A DNA stretch of 64,000 nt from NCBI GenBank assembly GCA_013398175.1, contig VZRZ01000466.1:1316067-1380066 (forward strand), given 5' to 3'. Each line of letters starts with the position of its first letter. Position 1 is the first letter of the stretch. The translations under genes and the position numbers were made by a program. This DNA is from Climacteris rufus (taxonomy: Eukaryota > Chordata > Aves > Passeriformes > Climacteridae). A model generated the notes under the pieces. That model was not told the DNA's origin and ran no database searches. It was given only the letters and a program-made list of their open reading frames with translations. Shown here in pieces: positions 49,416 through 61,357 of this stretch.

Positions 49416-51627
49416 GTTTACAGAGAATGCGTGAGAGCCAGTTACAAAAGAATGAAAACATCAGAACTGCAAAACTCAGGGCAACACCCTGGTTTGACAC
49501 TAGGCAGGGTAGCTGGGATGTACATCCCCAAGCTGACTTAACCAGCCTGTTTAGTGACTGCCAAAAGCCCATGCCAAGGCAGGATGTGCCTTAGCACAGA
49601 CTGCTAAAGCCTGAGCACGTCAAACAGCCTCCAGGAAACCCCAGAGCCCCGTCTGGCTGCACTGTGCTGGCTACCCACAGCAGCAGATTTAAAGCCAGCT
49701 CAGGTGTACCCCGAGGAGCTATAGCTGCATTGCTAGACTGCAGTGTAGATGTATGATATGAGAGATGACTGCAGATATTCATCAGCTTTGAAAATTCAAA
49801 AATGCTCAGGATAAGAGCAGGAAAGAGACAAAGACAAATTTGTAAGGGAAATAAGATTTTACTTTCTGGAAATTGCATTTGGACATAAAGCCTGATTAAT
49901 GAAAACTTAGTAATTTTTTAGCATCTAATCACAACTACTCAGGGTGGTTTGGGTTCTCACCAGTGCTGGTTATCCAGTAAATTCCTCATCAATGAAATCA
50001 CGTTTCCTCAGTTATCTGAAGCTTTGGTGGGAAGATTTCTCACAAGAAACTGCTTCCAATCCAAAAGGTTCCTCACAGGAATGCACAAATTCTGAAGATT
50101 TCTATTTTTAACTTCCTGGGCAACAAGCTTGCTCATTCGCTTACTTTGCTCAGCAACTTCAACAACCAAAGGCAGCAAAAGCCTCCTCAGATGGGAGCGC
50201 TGCTTCCTTGTGGAGTCATTTTTACCTCATATTTGTTTTTATTTTGAGCAAAATACCTTTAGGTGCATCCTATGTATAAAGCTAAAATCCACAGAAAAGA
50301 GTGTATACGGAAGTCAAACACAACATATTTAAAATTCATTAAGTACTTCAAACACTTTAGCATGTGCATGAGTCCCCACAATATTTTTGGGAAGGGAAGG
50401 CAGCAGATCTGCCTCTTAAGAACTTTATCATTTCTGAGGGAAAAAAAAATCAGAAACATGCTGGATAAAATTAAGGGATGAGGGCAATAGGAGTTTCAAA
50501 TCCTTTTTTTTTGGTCATGAATTGATTTACAGCTATGTAGGCAATCACATTATTTCATTAAGATACAATTTATTAAGGAGCTTAAGCCTGCCAAATTGAA
50601 ACCAGGAATGATTGTATTACCAAGACTAGAAATATTGGAAGACCTTTATCTATTCGGATTCTGGCTATTCAGAAAATTAATAAAAATATTATTTAAAAAC
50701 TTTAAATATTAAAGGTATATATATAGAGATTTTAATCTATATATCTTGCTATCTTTATTTTGACGTTAACTGTTTTAGCAAGCTATATTTTTAGGGTTAT
50801 TTTCTTAAACTGACCTGTTTCCTGTTCTGAAATTTCTATTAATCACCCCCTCGCTTTGCACTCTTACACACTAAGTTGTTGTTATCACATAAATTGTCCC
50901 AAAGGGGTGACAAATCATTATATTTCTGAACAAATAGATGTGCTAGAAAAACACTTCTAGCAGGAGCAGTTACAGTTTGATTAAAGGGTGAAACAAAATG
51001 AAAGTGAATGCTAGTTTCTGTGCCTCTATGTTTTTCTTTACTTGATCTTTAATCTTTTAGAGAGATTAAAAGAAGAGGACCTGTGCAATTTGTTTCTACA
51101 ATAACACTGTTAGTTCAGAAAGAATGCCTACAAAGATCTGCAGTGCCTGACAGCAAGAATTATTAAGGACAGTAGCAAAGAGGTAGCCATGAATTTAAAA
51201 TAGAGAGATATAATTTACAAATCTCATTTTACTTACCTGTCATTGCAATTAGCAATACACTAAATGGCTGTGATAAGTAGTCATGGTAATAGGACACCCT
51301 TTTTTTTAAAGTCAGGATGTATTTGAAATATTTTTTTTCAATTGTACATCCTCTCTCACTTTCGGGGGGACTTTTACTGCAACAAAATAGCTATGAAAAC
51401 GTCATTGCAAAACCTCAACATCTGCTGAGTTATTTGGGTATAGATACCATTGCACTGAAAAAAACTTCCATTTTTTCTCTCTACCTAGCCCAGAAAATAT
51501 CAGATAACAAATTGCTGTCTTTGAAAAGATATCTATATCCATCTGCCTGTCTATATATGTATGCTAAATACAAAGTAAAATATAATTAAATAGTTCTGGG
51601 AAAAAAAAAAAGTGTTCAATAACTTAC
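49416..51627. other. Intron-like; two competing short exon candidates
   Basis: 49416-49760 is GC-richer and unassigned. On the minus strand 49961-50006 (NVISLMRNLLDNQH before CTG|GTGAGA) and 50044-50071 both sit between fair splice sites but are only 37 bases apart, so at most one is real. 51237-51267 ends in a perfect CAG|GTAAGT but is 31 bases. Confidence 0.35.
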
Positions 51628-51689
51628 CTAGAGAAGCAATGAAAATCCTGTTATTTGGACAGATATTTAAAATTAAATTGCCCAAAGCA
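51628..51689 (-). CDS. Candidate exon (62 nt)
   Basis: Excellent acceptor (CATAAACTTTTCCAG) and donor (TAG|GTAAGT). One leading base, then ALGNLILNICPNNRIFIASL and one trailing base. Confidence 0.56.
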
Positions 51690-52478
51690 CTGGAAAAGTT
51701 TATGGTAGAGAACCATTTTGCTGGAGAAGGCAATGGAGTACATAAAGTAATAGGTCTTTCTTATCTCCAGATTCCATGATTCACATAGTACGAGAATTTG
51801 ACCAATAGTTTGGGGTTTTTTTTAACCAATAAGAAGAAAAACAGCATCTTTTGAAAGTTCTGTCCTTCATTATTCTAGGAGATACTAAGGCTGAGAATTC
51901 TGACACATCCGCTACCGATTCTAAAATTGCAACAGAATAAAATGAATTAATTAGAATTAAGCATCATTTCACAAGTACTGTATCATACTCACACTTCTAA
52001 AACATGACTCTGACACATTTACGTTTGATCTGGTCCAACACAACTTGCTGTGTATGCCCAGAGCAAAGTGAAACAACAAAGACACACGGGTATACAATGG
52101 GTACACAACGGGTATTCCAGCCCAATTTGAGGAATAAATCTACTGGTCAAGTTAGAGCAATAAATGATTGACCACAATAGTGAGAATTTCTGAAATGACA
52201 CAGGGGCCTGGAATCTTTTCAGCCTCACTTGGGATATTTACCAATATGCTTGAACTCAACATTTGTCACCTGGAGCTCCACCTACAGCCATTTATGAGAG
52301 AGCTGCTCCTATGCAGTTCTGGCTACCTACAACCCAAAGGAAAACAGAGTGGACAGGGAGCCTCAGCTACTGATCCCTGTCCCAAAAGGGAGTGCAGTCT
52401 GAAAGATTCCTGGGACCCCAACTGCAAACCCTGCCATGGAAATGTTCAACTTTGCCCTGCAGGACCCCAGACACTCAC

Positions 52479-52573
52479 CTGTTCCAGCAGAGCTGGGATG
52501 TGCAGTGCCAGGTATCGCCTCCTCCTCTCCACAGGGAACAGAAGGGTCATGGACTGCAACCACACACACTTTC
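52479..52573 (-). CDS. Candidate exon (95 nt)
   Basis: Strong acceptor (GTCTTTCTGTCCTACAG) and perfect donor (CAG|GTGAGT). With two leading bases it reads KCVWLQSMTLLFPVERRRRY then LALHIPALLEQ, ending on a codon boundary; a second frame is open. Notably GC-rich for the region. The plus-strand frame at 52168-52695 is its shadow. Confidence 0.46.
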
Positions 52574-52579
52574 CTGTAG

Positions 52580-54455
52580 GACAGAAAGACTGGCTGTGCC
52601 TATCAGCTACTCTTTATTATAGTTTGGTGAGCCTTGAAACCTTGGGTTCCTCACAAACTCACCTCCCTCAGGATATATCCCATGCAGCTGCTTGAGAGCA
52701 TATACACCCCAGTCACCAAAAATAAAAATTTGAGATCCACTCCTGTGGGCTGATTCTTCCTAAACAAATTATGAATAAATCTTACTGACAACAGTGGTTT
52801 AATCCTGTTTCCAGAGTGTTAATAGTTTTTTGAGCATAATGACCAATATTATATTGCATTGGAGTAGAAGAGCAAGTGGTCGTGCACTTTCACTGTGCTA
52901 ATGGAACAGTCCATAAAGGTATCTTACTACTGTACAAAATTTTATAAATTCTCTATAAAATAGTGACATCAATATCCAGCATGATACACTTGCCAAATGC
53001 ATCTTTGGGGGAGGAAGGGAAGGAGGCAGAGGAGGGCAAGACATTTATGGCATGTTTCTTGCATCTGGGTTGCTGAACAGCGGAATTATATTCAAATTGC
53101 ATTCAAGGGAAACTTATAATAAGTACATACAGAAAGCAGAAATATTTCTACCAAACCTGGGAACAATGCTCATATATTTAGATATCTTTTTCTTTGTATA
53201 TATCAAATTCTCTAGGGACTTGATTCAGCAAAACGCTGCAGCATAAGATTATCTCTGTGCACTTTAATGGAGTTACTCACGTGCTTGAAGAGAAATACTA
53301 GCTTAAGAGCTCAACTTAAGAATTACACCTTTTAACAACTTTAAAATTACAGTCTTCGAGTAAAATATGCCAAAATAATTTTGTAAAAATAGATCTTATA
53401 AAAATATTCCCAACTCGCAAGCAACTTTTCTCCTATCGTCCAAAATCTTCAGTTATCCTCACCTCATCCATAGCTAGAGAGAAACATCACATCTGTCTCT
53501 TTTGTTATACTCAGATAAATAACCAAAATACAAATGTTCAAGACATGCCAATCTCTAGAGAAAGCCCAGCAATTTTTTTTCACAGCTCATCTGTTAACTA
53601 TCCTGGGGAGGTAAAAAAGAGATTTGAAAAATATACCTAGAAAACTGCCAAGAAAGATGTTTTCTTGATCCAATAACTAAACCAAAGCTCTTCTGCAAGA
53701 GGCTATCACTCTGATCCTGACTAATAGTCAGTAGCAGCAGCATCTTCCTGGCTTCTCAGAAGGACATGACATAAAAGACACAAGTCCAACAGATACATCA
53801 CCATAAGTGTGCTCTGGCAACACTTCACCTCACCTAGACAGAAATCTTTGTACAAAAATCTCCCAGTTTTTCTCGTCTCAAAGTCCCAGTTCTTCTGTCA
53901 TGGATTCAGTCTGATCACAATCCGAGCAACTCTATCTTCAAAACAATCTTGAAACTCACAGCAAGAAATGCTTAACTCTGTTACTGTAGGCAAGTTCTTA
54001 GATTAACCGTGTAGCTAAGCATCAAGAATGCTCCTGCTGATCAGGATTTCGTATGTGCTCCTTAAGGCACAGGCATTTTTCTTTGCCTTCTACCACAGGC
54101 ATAGGGTAAAACTTTTGGTTTAAAAATATTTTTTTACATTTCTCTAAAACTGAAGTAAAATCTTTCACAACTATCATCACAGTTTTTTTTCTTTTCTGTC
54201 TCAGATATCACAATCAATTCTCTTGCAACAGAGCTGACGTACAGGAAATTTAGTTCTATTTAGTATTAATTGTTTAAGAATAGAAATCCATCTCCCATCA
54301 AATCAAAACATCTGCCAATCTGCACTACTCTTTAGAGCCCTAAGAAAGATAGATTTTATTCAGTTTAAGGAAAGATATTTAAAACAGAGTCTAAAAAGTA
54401 GAATACACTACCACATCCTTACAGTTCTCTTACTCTATGTGTAAATTCTACTCAC
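52580..54455. other. Intron-like, one weak candidate
   Basis: 53637-53663 (minus, 27 nt, GGATCAAG acceptor, TAG|GTATAT donor) is possible but short. Nothing else recognised. Confidence 0.35.
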
Positions 54456-54653
54456 TAGCAGACATGACTGGGGCAGCTCCCTGCTCACATCAGGATACCC
54501 TGCACTAGACCAAGCACATAAACATTGCAACAGAACAACTGTCTTCAGTTCTTTTCCATGAGGATGAGTCTCTCCAGTCAATCTAAGGTCACTGGTAGAG
54601 GACACTTGGCAAACTCCTTGTAGGCAGCCGTTTACAAGGGTCTGCTGACCACA
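54456..54653 (-). CDS. Candidate exon (198 nt)
   Basis: 66 codons in phase 0 at both ends: QQTLVNGCLQGVCQVSST, HPHGKELKTVVLLQCLCAWS, SAGYPDVSRELPQSCLL. The donor (CTA|GTGAGT) is strong; the acceptor (TTTTCAAAG) is moderate. Cys-rich helices. The phase does not join directly to 54859-54923. Confidence 0.52.
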
Positions 54654-54858
54654 CTTTGAAAATTGTACCCAGTGTTGTTACCAAAAGAACTGGCCTCTCT
54701 GACTACATTCCTCCAGTGGAAAAGGCTCTGCCACGTGTAAGTCAGGTCCCAGAAACGATTTTTCCAAAAATTCAGAGTTGACTAGACATGTGGGTAGCAA
54801 CACAGAGTTTGTTTGCTCATGATACACATACGCTGATGAGCTTGTTTTGAACACTTAC

Positions 54859-54923
54859 CATCTCAACTCTGCTACCACTGCATTATTTATGACTCCAGAG
54901 CATTCCCCAGTGCTTGCACATAC
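54859..54923 (-). CDS. Candidate exon (65 nt) with possible frame break
   Basis: Excellent acceptor (GTTATCCTTATTTTCAG) and donor (ATG|GTAAGT). The phase inherited from 55217-55247 reads YVQALGNALES and then a stop; the phase-0 frame reads through to NNAVVAELR. The two together look like one helix split by a one-base deletion near TCATAAATAAT. Confidence 0.5.
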
Positions 54924-55216
54924 CTGAAAATAAGGATAACATAAGCATAGGAAAGGAGGCAATGCCAGTAACTATGTACTAATAGGCTCAGAAGAGCCAT
55001 AATACCATTCTGGCCAATTTAAATATTCGTCCTTTCCTTGTCAGCATAAAGCCTCTCCACGTTCAGCTGCTCTGTTAAACAAGGGGTGAAGTGGTTTACA
55101 AAGCAGTGCTTTAGGGAGATGGAATCTGACTACACTTAATCTCCCAAAACACAAAACTGTGGCTTCCCAAGAGTTAATAAAAAGTGATGGCTAGTAATTA
55201 CGAGAGTACTACTTAC

Positions 55217-55247
55217 AAAATGAACTTCAGATCAAGCACACGAATGT
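55217..55247 (-). CDS. Candidate exon (31 nt)
   Basis: Acceptor GTTTTAATTTGGTAATTAG, donor TTT|GTAAGT. Two leading bases complete a Asp codon from 55715-55748, then IRVLDLKFI and two trailing bases. Confidence 0.48.
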
Positions 55248-55714
55248 CTAATTACCAAATTAAAACCTGCATTGAGAGGTATTCATTTCTGAAGCACAGA
55301 TGGGTGGAACAAGCTCTCATTATATCTCTCATTCTGTAGCATATACATTTCTTACTGACCTACCCTGCACTAATGCTTGGGAAGTTGAATGCTTCTGCTT
55401 CCTGATCAAGAAAATAGGTGCCATAATGTTGGGTGTATGAATAAAAGGATAATAATACCATATGGAGGCAGGGGAACTAAAATATTGATATTTCATTTTT
55501 TCATCCTACTGGCGACCTGTCATTCTTTAGATCGTTCTAATATGTAACAGACAGAGCAAACTTTTTGCCATCATAAATTTATATGAGTCAGGTTTCCACA
55601 CCTAAAAGCACTCAGGGTTTGACCTTGCATTTCCAAATTTTTAGCAGTGTCTATAGTACTCCAAAATAAAATTGTATTATGCTGACAGACAGGGCTTATA
55701 ATACTCTGGAGGAC

Positions 55715-55748
55715 CTGGCTGACCTTCAGAAGCATACCTCACTGTCCA
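55715..55748 (-). CDS. Candidate exon (34 nt)
   Basis: Superb acceptor (TTACTTAATTCTCTATTTTAG), then WTVRYASEGQP plus one base to CAG|GTCCTC. The phase matches both neighbours. A GTATGC site only 11 bases in is an alternative donor. Confidence 0.46.
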
Positions 55749-55989
55749 CTAAAATAGAGAATTAAGTAAAAGATGATCAGTCTTTACACTTAATATTCAC
55801 AGCTTTTCTAATTTCTAGCTGTGAGAACCAGTGCTGACTGTATTCATAAAAAAATTCCTCCTATCACCTTAGAATAAACCACAGACAATTTCTAGTTGAC
55901 AGTTCTGGTTAGGACAGTGCACACAGGACACAGTACAGGTCACAGGAGGGTGGTGGGACTACAATGAAGTGACACTGCCTTTTTTCCAG

Positions 55990-56151
55990 GCCTGGCAGAA
56001 CTACTCTCATGCTTTTGAAAGAGCATTTGAACACTGTCTTTTCCTTGTTACCTACCATAATGAGTTAATGAAGAAAACAAGGGAGTCACAAATGCGAGAC
56101 ATGTTTCTCTCCAGAAGAAGGATAATTGTTGCAGAAATAAGAAAATATTAG
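55990..56151 (+). CDS. Possible plus-strand terminal exon
   Basis: Strong acceptor (CTGCCTTTTTTCCAG) on a codon boundary, then 53 codons: AWQNYSHAFERAFEHCLFLV, TYHNELMKKTRESQMRDMFL, SRRRIIVAEIRKY and a TAG. AATAAA follows at 56196-56201 and 56243-56248. It reads like the C-terminal helix of a real protein and would be nested opposite the minus-strand locus. No upstream exon found; family not recognised. Confidence 0.4.
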   Translation, partial: AWQNYSHAFERAFEHCLFLVTYHNELMKKTRESQMRDMFLSRRRIIVAEIRKY

Positions 56152-56195
56152 CATAATTCAATACTAATAATTCAAATGCCAGCAATTAACAGCCC

Positions 56196-56248
56196 AATAA
56201 AAATTGTCTAGGATTTCCACACAAATCTTACCATCTGCCTGCAATAAA
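56196..56248 (+). terminator. Two AATAAA poly(A) signals
   Basis: AATAAA at 56196-56201 and 56243-56248, 45 and 92 bases after the TAG of the plus-strand candidate exon, followed by a TG/T-rich stretch. Confidence 0.35.
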
Positions 56249-56905
56249 AGTCATGAAGTGTATCTCTGCTTCAAGTGGAAGTCACACGAAGGAGATATAA
56301 GTAGAAACAATTCAGCAAATTAAAGAACTTGTAAGTCAAGATAATGGGGATATTTTCTCTAAAAAAAAAGCCTATTATCTTAGAAATTCCTGAATTCATT
56401 CTCAATATTAAGCAATAGGATCCCCTCAAAAGTGTGTGACTTCATAAATACATGGAGACTCTGAACATAATATTCAATATGTGATCTTGTATAAGCAAGA
56501 ATGCTATGTAAGAAAAAAACTGTTGAATAAAGTGAAAAAGTCCTGGTAACCAGCAAAAAGATATCATGATGCAGATAGCTTGGTCACAATCCCTATTTAG
56601 CTTGCCTAGGTGGACTTGGAAACCCATGGGAAGAGGTCAGGGCCTGCCCTGTGCCAGATATAAATTGTTCCAGGCAGCTTTACAATGGATCCATTGCAGG
56701 TCAAGGCTGAGCCCAACAGCAAAGATGAAACATACCTAAGAAATATAAGAAGATATCAGTTAGAGAGAGGAGGGGGAAGAGTTGGAATAGAGTCAGAAAC
56801 AACAGAGGGAACGCCAAGGTCCAAGGAGAAGGAGGAGCAAGGGGATGAAGTGCTCTGTGACAGATATGCCTGCAGCCCATGAAACACTAACCTTATACCA
56901 CGCAC

Positions 56906-56974
56906 CTGAAAGGCTGAAACTGCACTCAAGAAATACATCTCTCTCAAATTAATGCTAATAAGGCCTTTATGACA
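56906..56974 (-). CDS. Candidate exon (69 nt)
   Basis: Good acceptor (CATCTAACACACCTAACACAG) and donor (CAG|GTGCGT), phase 0 at both ends: CHKGLISINLREMYFLSAVS then AFQ. Joins in phase to 57220-57327 upstream and 55715-55748 downstream. Confidence 0.58.
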
Positions 56975-57219
56975 CTGTGTTAGGTGTGTTAGATGACAGA
57001 GAATGAGAGCAAGCATGGAAGCTGCCATACAGTTTGGGTGTTGGTGCTATCCTGATGTGTCCACCCTTCCGCCCCTACTCCCCCTTCACAGTGCATTTGT
57101 GAGACAGTAGGTTAAGGAACTGCAAAGGCTCTCAGGATGAATCTGGAATACTCTACATAATGGTCCACATTTTAGGCATCAGTATAGGGAACAGTTGGAA
57201 GACTTGTTCAGTCTCTCAC

Positions 57220-57327
57220 CCCTATAATTTTGAAGGTCAGTATTTTGGCACAAAATCCATGGCACAAAGAAGCTAAAGCAGTACTGAATATCATCCTTCG
57301 TGCAAAACCAAAGTGCATCTGTTCTAG
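57220..57327 (-). CDS. Candidate exon (108 nt)
   Basis: Superb acceptor (CAGTATTTCTCCTTTCTGAG), donor GGG|GTGAGA, 36 codons in phase 0: LEQMHFGFARRMIFSTALAS then LCHGFCAKILTFKIIG. Helical and Cys-rich. Confidence 0.6.
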
Positions 57328-57329
57328 CT

Positions 57330-60300
57330 CAGAAAGGAGAAATACTGAGATTAGGGTTATCACACGGGTCTCAGTAATTTTGGATGATCTCAAGCAACAC
57401 CGGCTCCATGCAAGATGAAGCACAATATCAAATAAGGAGGGAGGAGGGAGAGGCCAGGGAGGCTGTAGGCGTGTATCAGGGGAGCACAGTTATTAACTCA
57501 CCATTTTTAAGGCAATTTTGTATCTTTGTGTTAAGACAAATTCATGCAACCCCTCTTCCCCCCCAAAATGTTTCTAAATGCAGAAGTACAGAGAGCATAA
57601 GAGGAAAAAATAAGAACAGAAATCACATCAGAAAACAACAGAGGCTTTTAAAAGTTGTGATATGGCTTGTTACATTATGGGTATATTATTTGCTGATTGC
57701 CATGTCCAAGAAGAAGAATGCAATGGTTGAATAACTGCCCAATATGCCCGGCCTTGACCAGTGGCTTGGGTGCTCCGGCAGAAGAGTCTGTCCTCTGCTC
57801 CTGTTTTTGCATCAGCACTTCTGCTATAGTTAAATAAGAAAAGGATCTTTATTTTTGTGTCAATTTTATGTGGCTGTTTTCCTTTAGCAATTATAAATTA
57901 TTTTTAAACAAATTAGTTTTAAATACTAAATGGATTTTTATGTCTGAGAGCATGTACCAGTAACAAACTGGGAGCATGTATCAGTAAACAGCAAGGAGTA
58001 GCAACAGGGATTACAATGTTCTAAGATCTACAAAGTGGAACAAATATTCACGGGAGGAAAGCATAAGAAGAGAGTTTAGCAGTAAGGATTAATTACTGTG
58101 GGGTCAGTTTCCTCAGGATAGGACTTTAAACGTTAAGATTCATTGTTTCAGAACACATATGATAAGAAAAGAAATACCAGAAATTCAACTGGGTAAGAAA
58201 AATCTGGGATTCAGGCACTACAGTCATTTGCAAAAGAGATTGCTGGGATAAGAACTGAAGACCTACAGATCAGATATCACAGGACATGGTGTCTCAGTCC
58301 CTATGGAAGTATAAGAGACTTAGTAACTTTACTGCAATACACCAGTTTTTCACTTCTAAAGCCTCTAATCATTTGATGCCACTGCAGAAGCTGAAAAAAA
58401 TCAAGGCATTTAAAGTAAAGTAGTCATTGCTGAATTCTCCTCTTGACAATGCTGGAGCCCTCACTTCAGATCTACATGCCAGAGTGGTTTGAAGTCACAC
58501 TATCCCAAAGCACCCATAAGCTCCTGGTTTGCATTGCATAGTGCATTTTTGCACAATTTATTCCACAACAATATGACTTAAATTCTTTTGCAATTCCAAT
58601 GCAATTATTAATGCAGCAGTTGACCACAAGAATACCTACAAGTCGTCTAGAAAACAGCAAGGACACAATTAGTCTGAATTGCTAGCAACAGGAAAGCACT
58701 AGAAACAACCTTTGGCAAAATTCTCTTTCCTCAAGGCTATGCACGTTTAGACTACAAACCCAATTAAAGAAAAATACTGCACAATACTTACAGTGAAATT
58801 TCCAGGCATGGGGAATTCTTTGCTGATATTTTACTACACAATCTTCTTTTTTTTTTTTCCTTTCCCCTACTGAATTAGTTAACACACTGAAGAATTCTTT
58901 GACAATGGAGAAGAATTTTCCAACTTAAACAACTTGCTCAAACTTCAGCCAAACTAAAATGCAAATAGTTAAGCTTTGATGAATTATGGCAACAGTTTAC
59001 AGACAATGTGCAAACAAAATCTTCCCCTTCCCCTACAATCAATTGCTACCAGAAATGGTGTGGAGTGCTCTGGTGAGGGAAGGCAATGGTAAAAAAATAC
59101 AATTCAAGGATGATCAACATTCTACTAAGAAAAACTCCTACTGATTTCAACAGGTTTTAAACAGCATAAAAATAATTTTCCTTCCTCTCTGCTCCTCTGC
59201 TCTTTGCTGTTTCCACACCTTACCCCGATGCTGTAACAGCAGCTGGTGTTACAGCAAACAGCAGAATGACTCTTTCCTGTATTTTGCTCTCCCCTCTCAC
59301 TACAACAAAATTCACCTTAACTGCAACTAAGCAGTGAGAGATCTCATATACTTAAAATAAATATAGCTCTCACTCCACTCCCCAGAGGCTGGCTTCACTC
59401 TCCAGCTGGTTTCCTGAGCAGCTTTGCTGCTACAACAAAACATTTTAATAAGACCTAGTATCCACAACCTTTAGGCACCTAACATTTACAGGTCAAACAA
59501 CACGCTTCAGATGGGCCATTTAGTGATGTCCCTGAAGAAAATGACCTTTTTTAAAATTAATTTTTGCTTTGTTGATCATCCCCAAGGCAGCACTTTCCTT
59601 CTTACCAGACGGAATAAAATGAAAGTTTTGCAAAAACACTTGACTGCAGCATTTGCCAAGAACAATCAAGTTCTGGTTAAGGTGCTTGCAAACACTACAG
59701 ATGACAAAACACATTTCAAGACAGGTACTTCAGAGGTCCACGGGTTTCAAATGCACAGCACTTATGCATGTGGGTAAGAAAATACACATGTAGAATGCTG
59801 AGTATGGCATTTTTAAAATATATTTAAAGAAAGGCTCAGAGTGTCAGTTTTTCTAGGAAGGAATGAAGATTCAGCAGCACTGGGAGGAAACGCCCCATTT
59901 CTTCACGAGATGTAAAAGCAGGTTGATGCAAAAGGTTATGGTGGCAGAAGTGTATGCCAGGGCTGGCCAGGGAGAGCAAACAGCAGGTCTGTGCATGCAG
60001 AATGGAGTGATTTTTACCACAGGACAGGTCATGGGAAAGGAGATTTAAGCAGGATAATTAAGACAGAAGAAGCAATGGAGCAACATCAACACATACTTAA
60101 ACTATTGGAAAGGAAGAGAAGGAATGACAAGTAGAATGCTGTAAGGTTTGAGTTTTTATGGTTATTGAATTAAATGCCAAATGAAGGCCTTGTCTACACA
60201 CAGCAGTTGTGCAATTTCTATTCAAATCAATTACAAACCTCATTATAGTTACACAGGTGCAAAGCTTTTGCAGACCATCTTGTATCACTGCCTAAGTGAT

Positions 60301-60688
60301 TTACACATATCCACAAAGGGTCACAGCTGCTGAATTAAACCCATTTTCCAGTTATATTAAACTCATGTCATTTTAATCTATATGGAGACTAATAGATGAT
60401 GATTTTTAAAAGTGTATTAAACTTCAGATTCCCAAAGATAATAGTGTTATGTTTGCTCTCATTTGAACATTTTCAAACAATGATCATCTGAGCACATAGC
60501 TGAATTCAAGTATCCTCCATCACATCAGGTTATGTTTGACTGTGCTACTGTAATATTCTTCAGTTCAGGAATTTTGTATCATTAATACCTCAAGCCATCC
60601 TCAAAAAATCTTAACAGGAAGCTTAACAACTGGTTCAGCTGTAGGAGCACAAAGCTGGAAAGACTGTTGAAGAGACTTGTTTATTCAC
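57330..60688. other. Intron-like, some weak candidates
   Basis: A strong acceptor (TTGCTGTTTTCTAG) ends near 58649 (minus) with about 58 open codons after it but no clear donor. A strong ACT|GTAAGT donor lies near 58791. A 9-bp inverted repeat (TGCTGTAAC) is at 59229-59256. Nothing else recognised. Confidence 0.3.
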
Positions 60689-61102
60689 TTCAAACCTGAA
60701 CTGCTCTTCAAATGGCTTTCCAAGCTCAGGTGTGTCTATTCCTGTTAACAAACACTGCTGAATCATTGCTAATGAACTTTGGTGAAGAGTATGAACCATG
60801 AGTTTGTACTTCTGACTAATAATTTCTTTCGTGAATGTGTCCATGTGCAGTTATTTGTGCAGCAATTTTGTTTGCCATTCTTTCAGTAGCAGACTGAATA
60901 TCAGCTCTATTGAGGCACGAGGAGCTCTCAGCTGACATTTTCCTACATGCAGCTACACAACTTTCAAGATTTTCTAGTTTGGACAACCATAATATGAATT
61001 CCACATCTGGCATTATCCCCTGAATAATTCCATTATTAAGGAAGCTTGGAAGTGAAAGAAGATTTTTGCTTTCCTTAAGGCATTTGGCTATTATTTTACA
61101 TG
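60689..61102 (-). CDS. Candidate long exon (414 nt) with one frameshift
   Basis: Acceptor CCAGTTTCCTATTCTGAG; two leading bases complete a codon from 61358-61416. The first frame reads KIIAKCLKESKNLLSLPSFL, NNGIIQGIMPDVEFILWLSK, LENLESCVAACRKMSAE and ATERMANKIAAQIT to a TAG at 60816-60818. The next frame, open from about 60852, continues as DTFTKEIISQKYKLMVHTLH and IQQCLLTGIDTPELGKPFEE. One extra base (or two missing) between 60819 and 60852 separates them. The donor (GAA|GTGAAT) is tentative. Confidence 0.58.
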
Positions 61103-61292
61103 CTCAGAATAGGAAACTGGCTTTCTATACACAAAATTACTCATAATCACTTTGCAAAGTCGACTCCTTAGTCACTAATGTGGACATTTTTGCAGTGTTT
61201 TGTGTTCAAAGAATGCACCACCATACACAGTGGAACAAATCAAACCAAATTACCTTGAAACAAATCAAAGAACACAAGAGGATGGGGGAAAG

Positions 61293-61340
61293 TTAAAATA
61301 AAATAGTATGAAGTAACATAAAATAAAATAAAAGAGAGAG
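61293..61340. repeat. AAAAT/GA simple repeat
   Basis: TAAAATAAAATA repeats running into AGAGAGAG. Confidence 0.8.
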
Positions 61341-61357
61341 ATGGAAAATGTCTTTAC

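Noticed and set aside
49201..49594. Frames of 112-123 codons on both strands
   Set aside because: They run through the 3' LTR and its flank; noncoding LTR sequence.
49961..50071. Two neighbouring minus-strand exon candidates
   Set aside because: Only 37 bases apart, too short for an intron, so neither is listed as a feature of its own.
52168..52695. 175-codon plus-strand open frame
   Set aside because: It overlaps the minus-strand candidate exon 52479-52573, which has near-perfect splice sites, and shows no start context, splice logic or family resemblance.
59511..59777. 88-codon plus-strand frame with a GTACTT donor
   Set aside because: No acceptor with a pyrimidine run; composition ambiguous and an antisense frame is equally open.
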